Below are positions 1 to 7,413 of a stretch of DNA of 41,192 nt, one piece after another. Numbering within the stretch: position 1 is the stretch's first letter; each line of letters starts with the position of its first letter. The stretch is taken from positions 1 to 41,192 of the forward strand of contig NZ_QJUG01000060.1 of assembly GCF_003426775.1 (NCBI RefSeq). Direction: 5' to 3'. The translations under genes and the position numbers were made by a program. A model generated the notes under the pieces. It was not told the origin of the DNA. It made no database searches and saw nothing but the letters and a program-made list of their open reading frames with translations. This DNA comes from Allorhizocola rhizosphaerae (GTDB taxonomy: Bacteria; Actinomycetota; Actinomycetes; Mycobacteriales; Micromonosporaceae).

Positions 1-744
1 CTTGGCGCCGGGTTCGACGCCGAGTTCGGCGGCCAGCAGCTGCCGGCACTCCTCGAACGCCCGGCGCGCCTCGGCCGGCTGCCCGGCCGCGTGCAGGCCC
101 TCGATGACGTGACACCACAGGTCTTCCGAGAGCGGGTCGCGGCCGAGCGCGTCGCGTGCCAGCGCTACCGCACGCCGGTGGCTGCCGCAGGCGATGTGCA
201 ACGGGAGCACATCGTGCAGCAGCTCGGTGCGCCGCTGCTCGATCCGGTTGAGCCAGGCCCGCCACGTCGAGCAGATGGGCAGGTCCTCCAGCGGCTGGCC
301 CTGCCACAGCTCGCAGGCCCGGTCGAGGATTGCCAGCCCGCCGGCGCGGTCGCCCGAGCCGACCAGGTGCCGTCCTTCGGCGGAGAGGGATTCAGCGAGC
401 GTGACATCCAGGTTGTCCGGGCTGACCATCATCCGGTACCCACCGGGCAGCGTCACGATCTGTCCCGGCGCGGCGGTCGTTTCCAGACAGTCGCGCAACA
501 CGCGCATATAGGTGCGCAGGTTGGCCCCCGCCGACTTGGGCGGCCGCCCCTCCCACAGCGCGTCGGTGAGCACCTCGGTCGAGACGAAGTGGTTCGCGTG
601 GATGAGCAGCGTCGCGATCAACTGGCGCGGCTTCGTCTGCGTGATCATTTCACGGACGGGCGCGCCGTTGATCCGCAGCGGCCCGAGGATCTGAAACGGC
701 GTGTTTTCCGAGCGTGTGGACAACCCTGTCGGTATCGCAGCCAT
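1..744 (-). CDS. SARP/AfsR-family transcriptional regulator, 3' end outside the window
   Basis: The 248 visible residues read from an ATG at 744 without a stop to the window edge. Residues about 15-105 form the winged-helix DNA-binding domain (FQILGPLRI near the start, KPRQLIATLL, ALWEGRPPKSA, LRTYMRVLR, IVTLPGGYRM). The bacterial transcriptional activation domain (BTAD) follows, with its alpha-helical repeat signature (LWQGQPLEDL, WRAWLNRIEQRRTELLHD, ALGRDPLSEDLW, GLHAAGQPAEARRAFEECRQLL). This is the AfsR/DnrI/RedD layout; proteins of this type activate secondary-metabolism or nearby genes. Whether an NB-ARC/TPR part follows cannot be seen. It is divergent from the exported hydrolase pair starting at 872, which is an obvious candidate target. 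No antibiotic biosynthesis genes are visible beside it. Confidence 0.93.
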   Translation of the reverse strand, partial: MAAIPTGLSTRSENTPFQILGPLRINGAPVREMITQTKPRQLIATLLIHANHFVSTEVLTDALWEGRPPKSAGANLRTYMRVLRDCLETTAAPGQIVTLPGGYRMMVSPDNLDVTLAESLSAEGRHLVGSGDRAGGLAILDRACELWQGQPLEDLPICSTWRAWLNRIEQRRTELLHDVLPLHIACGSHRRAVALARDALGRDPLSEDLWCHVIEGLHAAGQPAEARRAFEECRQLLAAELGVEPGAK

Positions 745-776
745 CGAAGCCCTCGTGTGATCGCCGGGCATATCAC

Positions 777-790
777 GCAAGCATGCTTGC
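777..790. promoter_or_regulatory. 14-bp perfect palindrome between divergent genes
   Basis: GCAAGCATGCTTGC is self-complementary over all 14 bases and lies in the 127-bp gap between the SARP gene and the M23 gene. A second inverted repeat, GTCGAT-N6-ATCGAC, sits at 836-853 just before the ribosome binding site of the M23 gene. Either may be an operator. Neither resembles the direct heptamer repeats usually bound by SARP proteins, so the binder is unknown. Confidence 0.45.
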
Positions 791-871
791 CTGGCGACCA
801 ATGTACGCCCGATGTGCCACCCCGCGACATCGTTCGTCGATCGATGAATCGACAAGGAGGAGGGGATAGTC

Positions 872-2290
872 GTGTTACATCGCATGTTCGCCACCGCGCT
901 GGCGGTGTCGGCGGGGGCGGTGTTGACGGGGGCATCGCTGGCCAGCGCACCGGCCGGCGCGGCCGAGGAACCCGACCGCCCGCTGTTTCAGATGCCGTTC
1001 CCGTGCCACGAGGTCCGGCAGGGCGCGACATACGCGGGTCACGGCGGCGCGGGCAATCACTACCCGATCGACTTCAACCGCGGCGCCGGCTCCACCGACT
1101 TCGGTGATCCCGTGCTTGCCACTGCCGCCGGGACGGTCCAGACGTGGGTGGAGGCCGATGGCGACCGGGTGGTGCAGATCCGCCACAACGCGGTCTGGAC
1201 CTCGGACGTACGTCACCTGTCCCGGGCCACCGTGTCCGACGGCCAGCGGGTGCAGCAGGGCGACAAGATCGGCGAAGTGGGCCGATCCGGCACGAGCTCG
1301 CCGCACCTGCACTATGCCCAGAAACGCAACGGCGTCGCCGTACACCTCTTCTTCGACGGCGAACCGCTCGACCCCGGATACTCGTTCGTCTACAACGGAC
1401 CGGACTACAGGAGCCAGAACTGTCCCGACAACGCGCCCTCGGACCTTTCGGTTTCGGGTGTCGCCGACCCGGATGGGACGTTGACCGTGTTCGCCCGGCG
1501 TGGTGGGCATCTGGAGACCAATAACAAGACGCCGGACGGCCAGTGGGGCGGCTGGGTGGCTCGCGGCGGCGACCTGGCCTCCGGGCCGGACGCCACGGTC
1601 AGCGCGGCCGGCTACTACCACGTCGTCGCGCGTGGCGACAACGGCAACGTGATGTACAAGCGGCAGAACGCGAACGGCTGGGGTGACTGGAACACCGGCT
1701 TCTCCGACTTCAACACCCCGTTCGCCCCCGCGATCGTCAAGGTGGACAACGACACACTGATGGCCTTCGCCGTGCGCGCCAGCGACAAAGCGTTGATGAA
1801 ACGCCGGTTCGAGGCCGGCTCCGACGGCGGCTGGGAAAACTGGACCGTCCTGGGCAGCGAGAAAGGCTTCACGTCCGGGCCCGACGCAGCCGTCCGCGAC
1901 AACGGGGTCATCGACGTCGTGATCCGCGGCGCCGGCGGATCGGTCCGGCACGCGGCCCGCGGCACCGACGGCTCGTGGAACGACTTCCACGCCATCGGCG
2001 AGTTCAAAAGCGCCGTCGGCGCGGCACCCGCGGTCGCCGCACGCGGCAACGTCGTCGACGTGATGGCCCGCGGCGAGCAGGGCTCCCTGTGGCGCACCAT
2101 CCGCACCGACAGCGGCTGGTCCGACTGGAACCTCACCCCGCTCGGCAAGTTCAACCAGGGACCCGATCTGGTCACCGACAGCCGCGGCGGCGCACTGCTC
2201 ATGCTCGGCCGCGACACCGACGGGCGCATCGTGCGCGCCGGCTGGAACCCCGGCGACGGCTGGGGCGACACCCTCGCCATCCCCAACTGA
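872..2290 (+). CDS. Exported M23-family peptidase with C-terminal lectin-like beta-propeller domain
   Basis: 472 residues from a GTG at 872, preceded by a strong AAGGAGGAGG ribosome binding site at 854-863. Residues 1-31 are a Sec signal peptide ending in an alanine-rich cleavage region. Residues about 40-180 are an M23/LytM metallopeptidase domain: H63-YPI-D67 fits the first zinc ligand pair, and HLH at 145-147 supplies the catalytic and third ligand histidines. Residues about 190-472 contain repeated W-containing blades (GWGDWNTG, WENWTVLG, WNDFHAIG, WSDWNLTPLG), typical of the PLL/tectonin-like propellers appended to actinobacterial secreted enzymes. Such domains bind carbohydrate, so this is likely a wall-targeted peptidoglycan endopeptidase. 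It is followed 17 nt later by another exported protein, probably in one operon. Confidence 0.9.
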   Translation: MLHRMFATALAVSAGAVLTGASLASAPAGAAEEPDRPLFQMPFPCHEVRQGATYAGHGGAGNHYPIDFNRGAGSTDFGDPVLATAAGTVQTWVEADGDRVVQIRHNAVWTSDVRHLSRATVSDGQRVQQGDKIGEVGRSGTSSPHLHYAQKRNGVAVHLFFDGEPLDPGYSFVYNGPDYRSQNCPDNAPSDLSVSGVADPDGTLTVFARRGGHLETNNKTPDGQWGGWVARGGDLASGPDATVSAAGYYHVVARGDNGNVMYKRQNANGWGDWNTGFSDFNTPFAPAIVKVDNDTLMAFAVRASDKALMKRRFEAGSDGGWENWTVLGSEKGFTSGPDAAVRDNGVIDVVIRGAGGSVRHAARGTDGSWNDFHAIGEFKSAVGAAPAVAARGNVVDVMARGEQGSLWRTIRTDSGWSDWNLTPLGKFNQGPDLVTDSRGGALLMLGRDTDGRIVRAGWNPGDGWGDTLAIPN

Positions 2291-2307
2291 ACCCACAGAG
2301 GTGAGTC

Positions 2308-3339
2308 ATGAAACACAGAATCCGTTTGGGCGCGGCCATCATCGCGGCGCTGACCGCCGGTGCCCTCATCGGCCCCGCACCCGCCAACGCCTGGGCACAG
2401 CTCAACAACGACCCGGACTTCATCCAGGTCTACGTCAACAACATCGAGAACCTCGAAGAGGTCGACGCGGTGGAATGCCCCGGCGACTGGGAAGACCTCA
2501 TCTACTACATGAAGACCTACGAGACCAGCCCGGACCTGTTCATCGTGCAACAGCTGGCCGGGCCGGGCGAGCTCAACAGGTTGCTGGACAGGATGAACAC
2601 CCTGCTGGCTGGGGAATTCGACGGCATCCTGGCCAAGCCCGACCCGGAGCAGATGGCCTCGCCGTGCCGCGGGGAGAAGGACCACCAGACCAACGCCATC
2701 ATCTGGCGGGTCGGCCGGTTCAACCTGGTCGCCGGGTCGAAGATCACCTGGCAGTCGTTCGCCAAGAACGGCAACCCCGAATGCGGCCTCAATCACCAGG
2801 ACCGCACCATCAACATGGCCGCGCGCTTCTACGACAAAATCGCCGACAAGCACATCTCCGTCGGCAGCATCCATTGGCCCACCGGCAACAGCGAAGGTCC
2901 GGCCTGCGCGCCGCAAAACGCCGCCAAGGCCGTGGAGAAGGTCGAAAGCATCAACGGCGCCCTGCACATCTGGGGCGGCGACGCCAACGTTCCCGACCAG
3001 TCCAGCGGAGAATGGCGAGGCTGGTACTCGGCCACAAACGGCCAACTCGGCGGCCGGCACAACTACCGCGACGTCGCCTACGCCGACTGCGCGGAGAGGC
3101 ACGACACGGGCCCCGGGGTACGCACGTGCCTGCGCGATACACATTGGACCATCGGCGGCGACTCCCGCATCGACTTCCTGTTCGCCCGCAAAGGCGGCGG
3201 AGGCATGCCCTTCGTGGGCGCCGAGCACACCGTCACGTTCGCCGAGGGCGACCAGGCCGACATCCAGGTGACCGGCACCGACCGGCAGGACCGCAGCTAT
3301 TCCGACCACCGCGCGATCCGCGCCCGAGTGCACTACTAA
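2308..3339 (+). CDS. Secreted endonuclease/exonuclease/phosphatase-fold protein
   Basis: 343 residues from an ATG with a GAGGTGA ribosome binding site. The first 28 residues form a signal peptide (cleavage near ANA-WA). The remainder has the DNase I-like fold signature: an early NNIENLE segment, a GSIHWPTG segment, the metal/phosphate motif GGDANV, and the terminal SDHRAIRARV, whose Asp-His pair is catalytic in this superfamily. The usual LQE metal-binding glutamate appears as VQQ (residues 80-82), so one canonical ligand is replaced by glutamine. Likely roles are an extracellular nuclease or a phosphodiesterase; the substrate cannot be assigned. It lies 17 nt behind the M23 gene, so the two are probably co-expressed and co-secreted. 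Confidence 0.85.
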   Translation: MKHRIRLGAAIIAALTAGALIGPAPANAWAQLNNDPDFIQVYVNNIENLEEVDAVECPGDWEDLIYYMKTYETSPDLFIVQQLAGPGELNRLLDRMNTLLAGEFDGILAKPDPEQMASPCRGEKDHQTNAIIWRVGRFNLVAGSKITWQSFAKNGNPECGLNHQDRTINMAARFYDKIADKHISVGSIHWPTGNSEGPACAPQNAAKAVEKVESINGALHIWGGDANVPDQSSGEWRGWYSATNGQLGGRHNYRDVAYADCAERHDTGPGVRTCLRDTHWTIGGDSRIDFLFARKGGGGMPFVGAEHTVTFAEGDQADIQVTGTDRQDRSYSDHRAIRARVHY

Positions 3340-3358
3340 TCCCACGCACAGCCGCCGG

Positions 3359-3380
3359 GCCGGGGGCACACACCCCCGGC
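3359..3380 (+). terminator. Hairpin downstream of the M23/EEP pair
   Basis: GCCGGGGG at 3359-3366 pairs perfectly with CCCCCGGC at 3373-3380 across a CACACA loop. It begins 20 nt after the stop codon of the nuclease-fold gene. There is no T-tract, which is common for actinomycete terminators. Confidence 0.6.
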
Positions 3381-3630
3381 TCACGGCGCGCGGCCCTGCT
3401 CTTCTTCTCCACCCCGACCGTGACCGGAACCTTTCCAACCTCGCGCAAGTTCTACGACCGCAACGAACTGAAGGCAAATGTCACACCCAAGCCATCCTCG
3501 CCCTGGCCCCCGTCGTGTGGACGTCCTGTGGGCAATGAACCGCGACGGCCGTCTACAAAGCCAAATAGAGACTTCGCTCTAACGCGTTCGGTGGAGCACG
3601 TGGGCCGGCGGTTGCTGACTCGACCAACTG

Positions 3631-3671
3631 ATGTAACCTATAAGTTACTTGATGGGCAGTGAAGGTTACAT
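3631..3671 (+). promoter_or_regulatory. Promoter with three GTTAC-type half-sites, likely operator of the XRE regulator
   Basis: ATGTAACC (3631-3638), AGTTACTT (3643-3650) and GGTTACAT (3664-3671) are three related half-sites. The first and second form GTAAC-N6-GTTAC; the first and third are an exact 8-bp inverted repeat. Possible -35/-10 pairs are TTGCTG (3612) with TAACCT (3634), or TGACTC (3616) with TATAAG (3639), so the sites would cover the -10 and start of transcription. The AT-rich stretch stands out from its GC-rich surroundings. Binding by the XRE protein of the same operon is inference. Confidence 0.55.
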
Positions 3672-3681
3672 GGGAGGTATC

Positions 3682-4083
3682 ATGGGAGTCTCTCGTCTCT
3701 ATGACGGCGCCCTTTTCGCGTGGGGCGCGGCCGCGGCGTCGGCCCTCGCCGCTAAAGGAATCCACGATGTCCGGGCGACCGACGGCTGGCCGCGAGGGCT
3801 GGAGTTGGCCTATGCCGCGGCGGTGGTCGTTGCGGTGGTTTCGGTCGTGTTGGCCGGCGTGCTGAAGCTGCGGTTGCGCGCCAGGGGAACGGTATTGGCC
3901 GACGAAGGGACCGCGGACACGCACCGGCGCTCGATGGCGGCGGCGACCTATGGCGCCTTGACCGTGCAGCTGCCGTTTTTCTTCGGCGTGCAGGTCAGCT
4001 CGATCGCGCAGGCGCAGTTCACCGTGGCGGGTGCGTTGCTGTGTTACGGCGCGGCCCGGCTGTGGCTCGGCCGGGAGCATTGA
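3682..4083 (+). CDS. Small multi-spanning membrane protein
   Basis: 133 residues if translated from the ATG at 3682, chosen because GGGAGGT lies just upstream (3672-3678). An in-frame ATG at 3652 would add 10 residues but overlaps the putative operator. Four hydrophobic segments can be read: around FAWGAAAASALAA, YAAAVVVAVVSVVLAGV, ALTVQLPFFFGVQV and FTVAGALLCYGAARLW. The layout, with a small XRE regulator directly behind, resembles DUF2178-like membrane protein/regulator pairs, but I do not recognise the family with certainty. The stop codon overlaps the next start (TGATG), so the two are translationally coupled. Confidence 0.75.
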   Translation: MGVSRLYDGALFAWGAAAASALAAKGIHDVRATDGWPRGLELAYAAAVVVAVVSVVLAGVLKLRLRARGTVLADEGTADTHRRSMAAATYGALTVQLPFFFGVQVSSIAQAQFTVAGALLCYGAARLWLGREH

Positions 4084-4292
4084 TGGACCATCCGTTGCGC
4101 AACCGGATCAAGCTGGAACGCGCTCGGCACAACCTGACGCAGGAACAGCTCGCCGTCCTGGTCGGTGTGACCCGTAAGACGATCAACACTGTCGAAATCG
4201 GACGGTTCGTCCCGTCGACGATCCTGGCCCTCAAACTGGCCAAGGTGCTGCACACCACGGTCGAGGAACTCTTCTATCTCGAGGAGCAATAG
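4083..4292 (+). CDS. Small XRE-family (Cro/CI-type) HTH regulator
   Basis: 69 residues consisting of little more than one helix-turn-helix domain: NRIKLERARHNLTQEQLAVL, GVTRKTINTVEIGR, PSTILALKLAKVL, TTVEELFYLEE. This is the compact YozG/Cro-like class often paired with a membrane protein. Its start overlaps the upstream stop (TGATG) and its stop overlaps the next start (TAGTG), so it is the middle gene of a coupled operon. Autoregulation through the half-sites at 3631-3671 is likely but inferred. Confidence 0.92.
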   Translation: MDHPLRNRIKLERARHNLTQEQLAVLVGVTRKTINTVEIGRFVPSTILALKLAKVLHTTVEELFYLEEQ

Positions 4293-5725
4293 TGGGTACC
4301 CCCCTCATGGTCTTGGTTTTACTGGCGAGCATGGTGAACGTGCCCACGGGCAAAGCGCCCGAACTGGCCTGGACCTCATGCCCGGCCGACGTCAGCAGCC
4401 ACCCCCGTCAGCGATGCGCCAATGTGCGGGTGCCGCTGGACTACCGTGACCCGGGCGGGCGTCAGATCACCGTGATGATATCGAGGATCACTGCCGCGGA
4501 CCCGAAGCGGCGGCTTGGCACGCTGGTGCTGAGTCCGGGTGGACCGGGCCTGGGTGGGTTGGCCGAACCAAGCAAGCTGTACGCAGCCGGGCAGCCGCCG
4601 CAGCTGCGCGACCGTTATGACCTGGTCGGTTTCGACCCCAGAGGAGTGCGGCACAGCAGCCCGGTCAGCTGCGGTCTGCCGGTACAGGACCGCGGCACCC
4701 GATACCCGATGCCCGACGGTGGTATCGACCACAGCATCGCCTACGCCCAAGCCGCGGCGGCTGCATGCCTGCGACACGGCGGCGACCTGTCGCGCCACAT
4801 CACCACCGCGAACACCGCACGCGACCTCGACCGGATCCGCACCGCCCTGGGCCAGCGCCGTATCTCCTTCGTCGGGCTGTCTTACGGCACCTATCTCGGT
4901 GCCGTGTACGCCAGCCTCTATCCACATCGGACCGGCAGGTTCGTGCTTGACAGCGCCATCGATCCCAACCAGGTGTGGTATCGGTTCATCCGGCTCGGGG
5001 CGCCGGGCCTGGCGATGCGGTTGCCGGATCTGGCCACCTGGGTAGCGGCCCGGGACAGCATTTACCGTCTGGGCGCCACCGATAGCGAGGTGCGGCAGCG
5101 TTACCAAGACCTGACCGCTGCCCTGGACAACGAGCCGCTGGTCTACCCAGGGCTGATCGTCGACGGCAACTGGCTACGCGACTTCACCCGCGACAATCTC
5201 GAACAGCCCGACGATTCAAGTTTTGAGCTGGTGGCCGCGGTATGGAGCGAACTGGCCGGCGGCGTGGCGACCGCCCGGTCCGCCCCGCTGCAAAACGCGC
5301 TGTCCATAACCGACAATCGGCAAACCGTGCAGTGGGCCGTGTTCTGCGGCGACGCGGTCTGGCCACGCGATCCCGAAACGTACCGGCGCGAGGTGAGCAT
5401 CAGCCGGCGCGCGTTCCCAGATGACGCCGGTCGATCGGCGAACATCACCCCGTGCGCTTTCTGGCCCGAACCAGCCGAGCCACCCGTCATCGTCACCAGC
5501 CTCGGGCCGCGCAACGTGCTGATTCTGCAAAACATGCGCGACCCGGCCACGCCGTGGATCGCCGGCCTGGCCATGCGTCAGACCCTCGGCAGCCGGGCCG
5601 CCCTGATCACCGCGAACGCCGGCGGCCATGGTGTCATCGGCAACAACGACTGCGCCACCGCCTTGGCGTTGTCATTCTTGGCAGCCGACAATACCAACCT
5701 GCCGCAAGACACCACATGCCCCTAA
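4292..5725 (+). CDS. Exported TAP-like alpha/beta-hydrolase (tripeptidyl aminopeptidase family)
   Basis: 477 residues from a GTG that overlaps the preceding stop. A hydrophobic start (TPLMVLVLLASMVNV) is a signal peptide or anchor. The alpha/beta-hydrolase core shows the oxyanion segment LSPGGPGLGG, the FDPRG strand, and the nucleophile elbow GLSYG. The C-terminal part matches the TAP C-terminal domain, with NMRDPATPW carrying the catalytic Asp and GGHGVI the catalytic His. Relatives (Streptomyces Tap, SlpD/E) release tripeptides from extracellular polypeptides. Sharing an operon with a membrane protein and an XRE regulator is less usual and suggests a regulated envelope or peptide-processing function. 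Confidence 0.88.
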   Translation: MGTPLMVLVLLASMVNVPTGKAPELAWTSCPADVSSHPRQRCANVRVPLDYRDPGGRQITVMISRITAADPKRRLGTLVLSPGGPGLGGLAEPSKLYAAGQPPQLRDRYDLVGFDPRGVRHSSPVSCGLPVQDRGTRYPMPDGGIDHSIAYAQAAAAACLRHGGDLSRHITTANTARDLDRIRTALGQRRISFVGLSYGTYLGAVYASLYPHRTGRFVLDSAIDPNQVWYRFIRLGAPGLAMRLPDLATWVAARDSIYRLGATDSEVRQRYQDLTAALDNEPLVYPGLIVDGNWLRDFTRDNLEQPDDSSFELVAAVWSELAGGVATARSAPLQNALSITDNRQTVQWAVFCGDAVWPRDPETYRREVSISRRAFPDDAGRSANITPCAFWPEPAEPPVIVTSLGPRNVLILQNMRDPATPWIAGLAMRQTLGSRAALITANAGGHGVIGNNDCATALALSFLAADNTNLPQDTTCP

Positions 5726-6067
5726 GGCGCGCTCCCACCCGCCTCACCCGTCTGTGCGCAACTTGGCCTGATCGCCCGGGGTCGCCGTCGTCGCATCCGA
5801 GAACCGCGAACTGTGGCTGACCGCGCTGGCGGAGGTCCTGGACGACAGCGGCGACCCGCCCACGCATCAAGTCCGCCCGGCGAGAGGCGGGCCATCCGCC
5901 TGCTCTAGGTCACGGATTCAGGTCGGCGGAGGCGGCCGATGTGTCTCGCGGAGCCCAGCACTGCTCGCCAGGCCCACGGCGTGCGCGGGCAAACCCCCGA
6001 CCACCCAGGAAGCGCCGGGCTCCACAACGTCAGCCTCAGCGGTGCATATGGCGGAATCCAAACAGGT
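5726..6067. other. Intergenic stretch with a possible gene scrap
   Basis: No intact gene is supported here. A short plus-strand reading around 5780-5907 (VAVVASENRELWLTALAEVLDDSGDP as a discontinuous impression, ending in a TAG) has codon use like a real protein end but no recognisable family. The rest shows nothing I can name. Confidence 0.3.
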
Positions 6068-6089
6068 GCATGACAGTCGCATGACAACG
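6068..6089 (+). promoter_or_regulatory. 11-bp spaced direct repeat upstream of a decayed transporter gene
   Basis: GCATGACA occurs at 6068-6075 and again at 6079-6086, exactly one 11-bp helical turn apart. Such spacing is typical of sites for OmpR-type regulators (for example PhoP boxes) and of SARP proteins, although the repeat is not their consensus. A TAAGGT at about 6115 could be a -10. The adjacent downstream gene is the broken lipoprotein gene at 6356. Confidence 0.35.
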
Positions 6090-6355
6090 GCCGAACCGAG
6101 CATGGGCAAGGCCTAAGGTGTGCGATGGTCTGCCAGGGCCGTGTGAGGCTGCTGGCGCAGCCCTGTTCCGCCCGGTGTCCTTCCCCCTGTACGCGAGGCG
6201 GGCGCCGGTCCTGGCAGGCCCGCCCCCTGCACGAACCGGCCACCGGCGGCTCGGGTCGGCTCTGTGCCGATCTGCACCACGCGCGCCTTCCCTGGTTGGG
6301 GAAGATGTTCGGTGTTGGGAAAGGACGTGCCAGGCGAGCACGAGTAGGTGGCGCC

Positions 6356-6730
6356 GTGAGACGTTCTTGCACACGGCTGTTCCTCGCCGTCGCGAATGCG
6401 TTTTACTGACGATTGCGGCGTGCGGTGACGGTGGTCAGGGTCCCGGTGACCCCGGCGAACCGAAGCGGGGCGGCACGCTACGGCTGGTGGGTCAGGGCAG
6501 GGTCGACCATCTGGACACAGCCGCGGCCTACTACACGGCCACATAGGCTTTGGAGCGGGCGTTAGCCCGGCAGTTGGTCACCCACCCGGCAGACACCGAC
6601 CCACAGCGGTCACCGAACTGGTCGCCGACGCCGCGACACAGGTGCCGAGCAAGGACAACGGCGGCATCGGCGCCGACGGCAAGAACTACACGTTCACCGT
6701 CCACGACGCGGCGGCGAGCCATTGTGCGGT
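6356..6730 (+). pseudogene. Decayed family-5 (peptide/nickel-type) ABC transporter substrate-binding lipoprotein
   Basis: The GTG at 6356 opens a lipoprotein signal (RRSCTRLFLAVANAF). The frame breaks near 6400, and the continuation in another frame reads VLLTIAACGDGG, a proper lipobox with Cys, then KRGGTLRLVG, VDHLDTAAAYYT, TLE/ALERALARQL, VTHPA and, after more frame changes and a TAG at 6544, NGGIGADGKNYTF. These are the ordered N-terminal landmarks of DppA/OppA-type binding proteins. Only about the first 120 residues of an expected 550 remain, so this is a truncated pseudogene. Confidence 0.85.
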
Positions 6731-6881
6731 CTGCCGGTAGAACTGCGGGACATCACCGGACGCGGTCGCCCTCATGCTTTACACCGGTGGCGGCACCACC
6801 GCCCACCCTGCAGCCGAGTTGTCCGGCCGAGCGGATCGGAAAGGATCAGTGGCGGGGCTCGGTAGCCAAGAAGTTTGTAAT

Positions 6882-6895
6882 TCCGTAAATTCGGA
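6882..6895. promoter_or_regulatory. Small inverted repeat before the HTH/serine hydrolase pair
   Basis: TCCG-TAAATT-CGGA lies 15-28 nt before the GTG at 6910, in an AT-rich patch (TTTGTAATTCCGTAAATTC) that contrasts with its surroundings. No good ribosome binding site precedes the GTG, so this patch probably holds the -10 of a short-leader or leaderless transcript and may be the operator of the encoded regulator. Confidence 0.4.
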
Positions 6896-6909
6896 GTACC
6901 CTGTGACAG

Positions 6910-7413
6910 GTGGCAAGCAGGGATCTGGCGCGGCAGCTGGCGGAACTGAAGAAAAGGGTGGATCGGTTGGAAGGCCGAGCCGCCCCTGCCGCTGCGCCGA
7001 CGGCCGATGATCCGCACGTGACCTACTCGGGCACGGGACCGTGGCGCGGCGGTCCCGTCGTGTGGCAGATCATTCGCGGCTGGACCGATGTGCTTGCCGA
7101 GACCGGCGACCGATCGGCGACCCTGTTCAGCGCCTTGGCCAGCACCCCCCGTTTGCGCATCGTCCTTGAGTTGATGGACGGCGAGGTGTTGACGACGGCG
7201 GATCTGGCCCGCCGCCTAGACCAGCCGTCCACCGGCCAACTGTTTCACCATCTCAAGGAGTTGCTCGCGGCCGGCGTGATCTACCAGCCGGGCCGGGGCG
7301 CCTACGCGATCCGCCGGGAGCACGCCGTCCCGCTGCTGGCGATGCTGTGCGCCGCTATTGACATCAGAGAATCCACACTCACGGAGGCCTACGATGACCA
7401 CCCGCACCGATGA
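6910..7413 (+). CDS. ArsR-like winged-helix regulator
   Basis: 167 residues from a GTG. The N-terminus is a short coiled coil (DLARQLAELKKRVDRLEGR), followed by a GTGPWRGGPVVWQ segment and then a winged helix at about residues 75-140: LASTPRLRIVLELMDGEVLTTADLARRLDQPSTGQLFHHLKELLAAGVIYQPGRGAYAI in overall pattern, i.e. the ArsR HTH plus wing. No metal-binding cysteines are visible, so sensing is not of the classic arsenic type. Its 3' end overlaps the next gene by 20 nt, which argues for co-expression and control of the serine hydrolase. Confidence 0.85.
   Translation: MASRDLARQLAELKKRVDRLEGRAAPAAAPTADDPHVTYSGTGPWRGGPVVWQIIRGWTDVLAETGDRSATLFSALASTPRLRIVLELMDGEVLTTADLARRLDQPSTGQLFHHLKELLAAGVIYQPGRGAYAIRREHAVPLLAMLCAAIDIRESTLTEAYDDHPHR

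Noticed and set aside
1-744. Antibiotic biosynthetic cluster at the left edge
   Set aside because: A SARP alone is not evidence; no PKS, NRPS or tailoring enzymes are visible in the window.
875-3477. Long minus-strand open frames antisense to the M23 and EEP genes
   Set aside because: They lie opposite well-supported exported proteins, have low-complexity V/G/A/R composition and no domain; high GC content keeps such frames open.
2301-3662. Long plus-strand frame overlapping the EEP gene
   Set aside because: Arginine/histidine-rich shifted reading of a gene with a clear fold and signal peptide.
5905-6372. 155-codon minus-strand frame as a gene
   Set aside because: No recognisable domain, R/P/S-rich composition, and it overlaps the signal-peptide region of the decayed lipoprotein gene.
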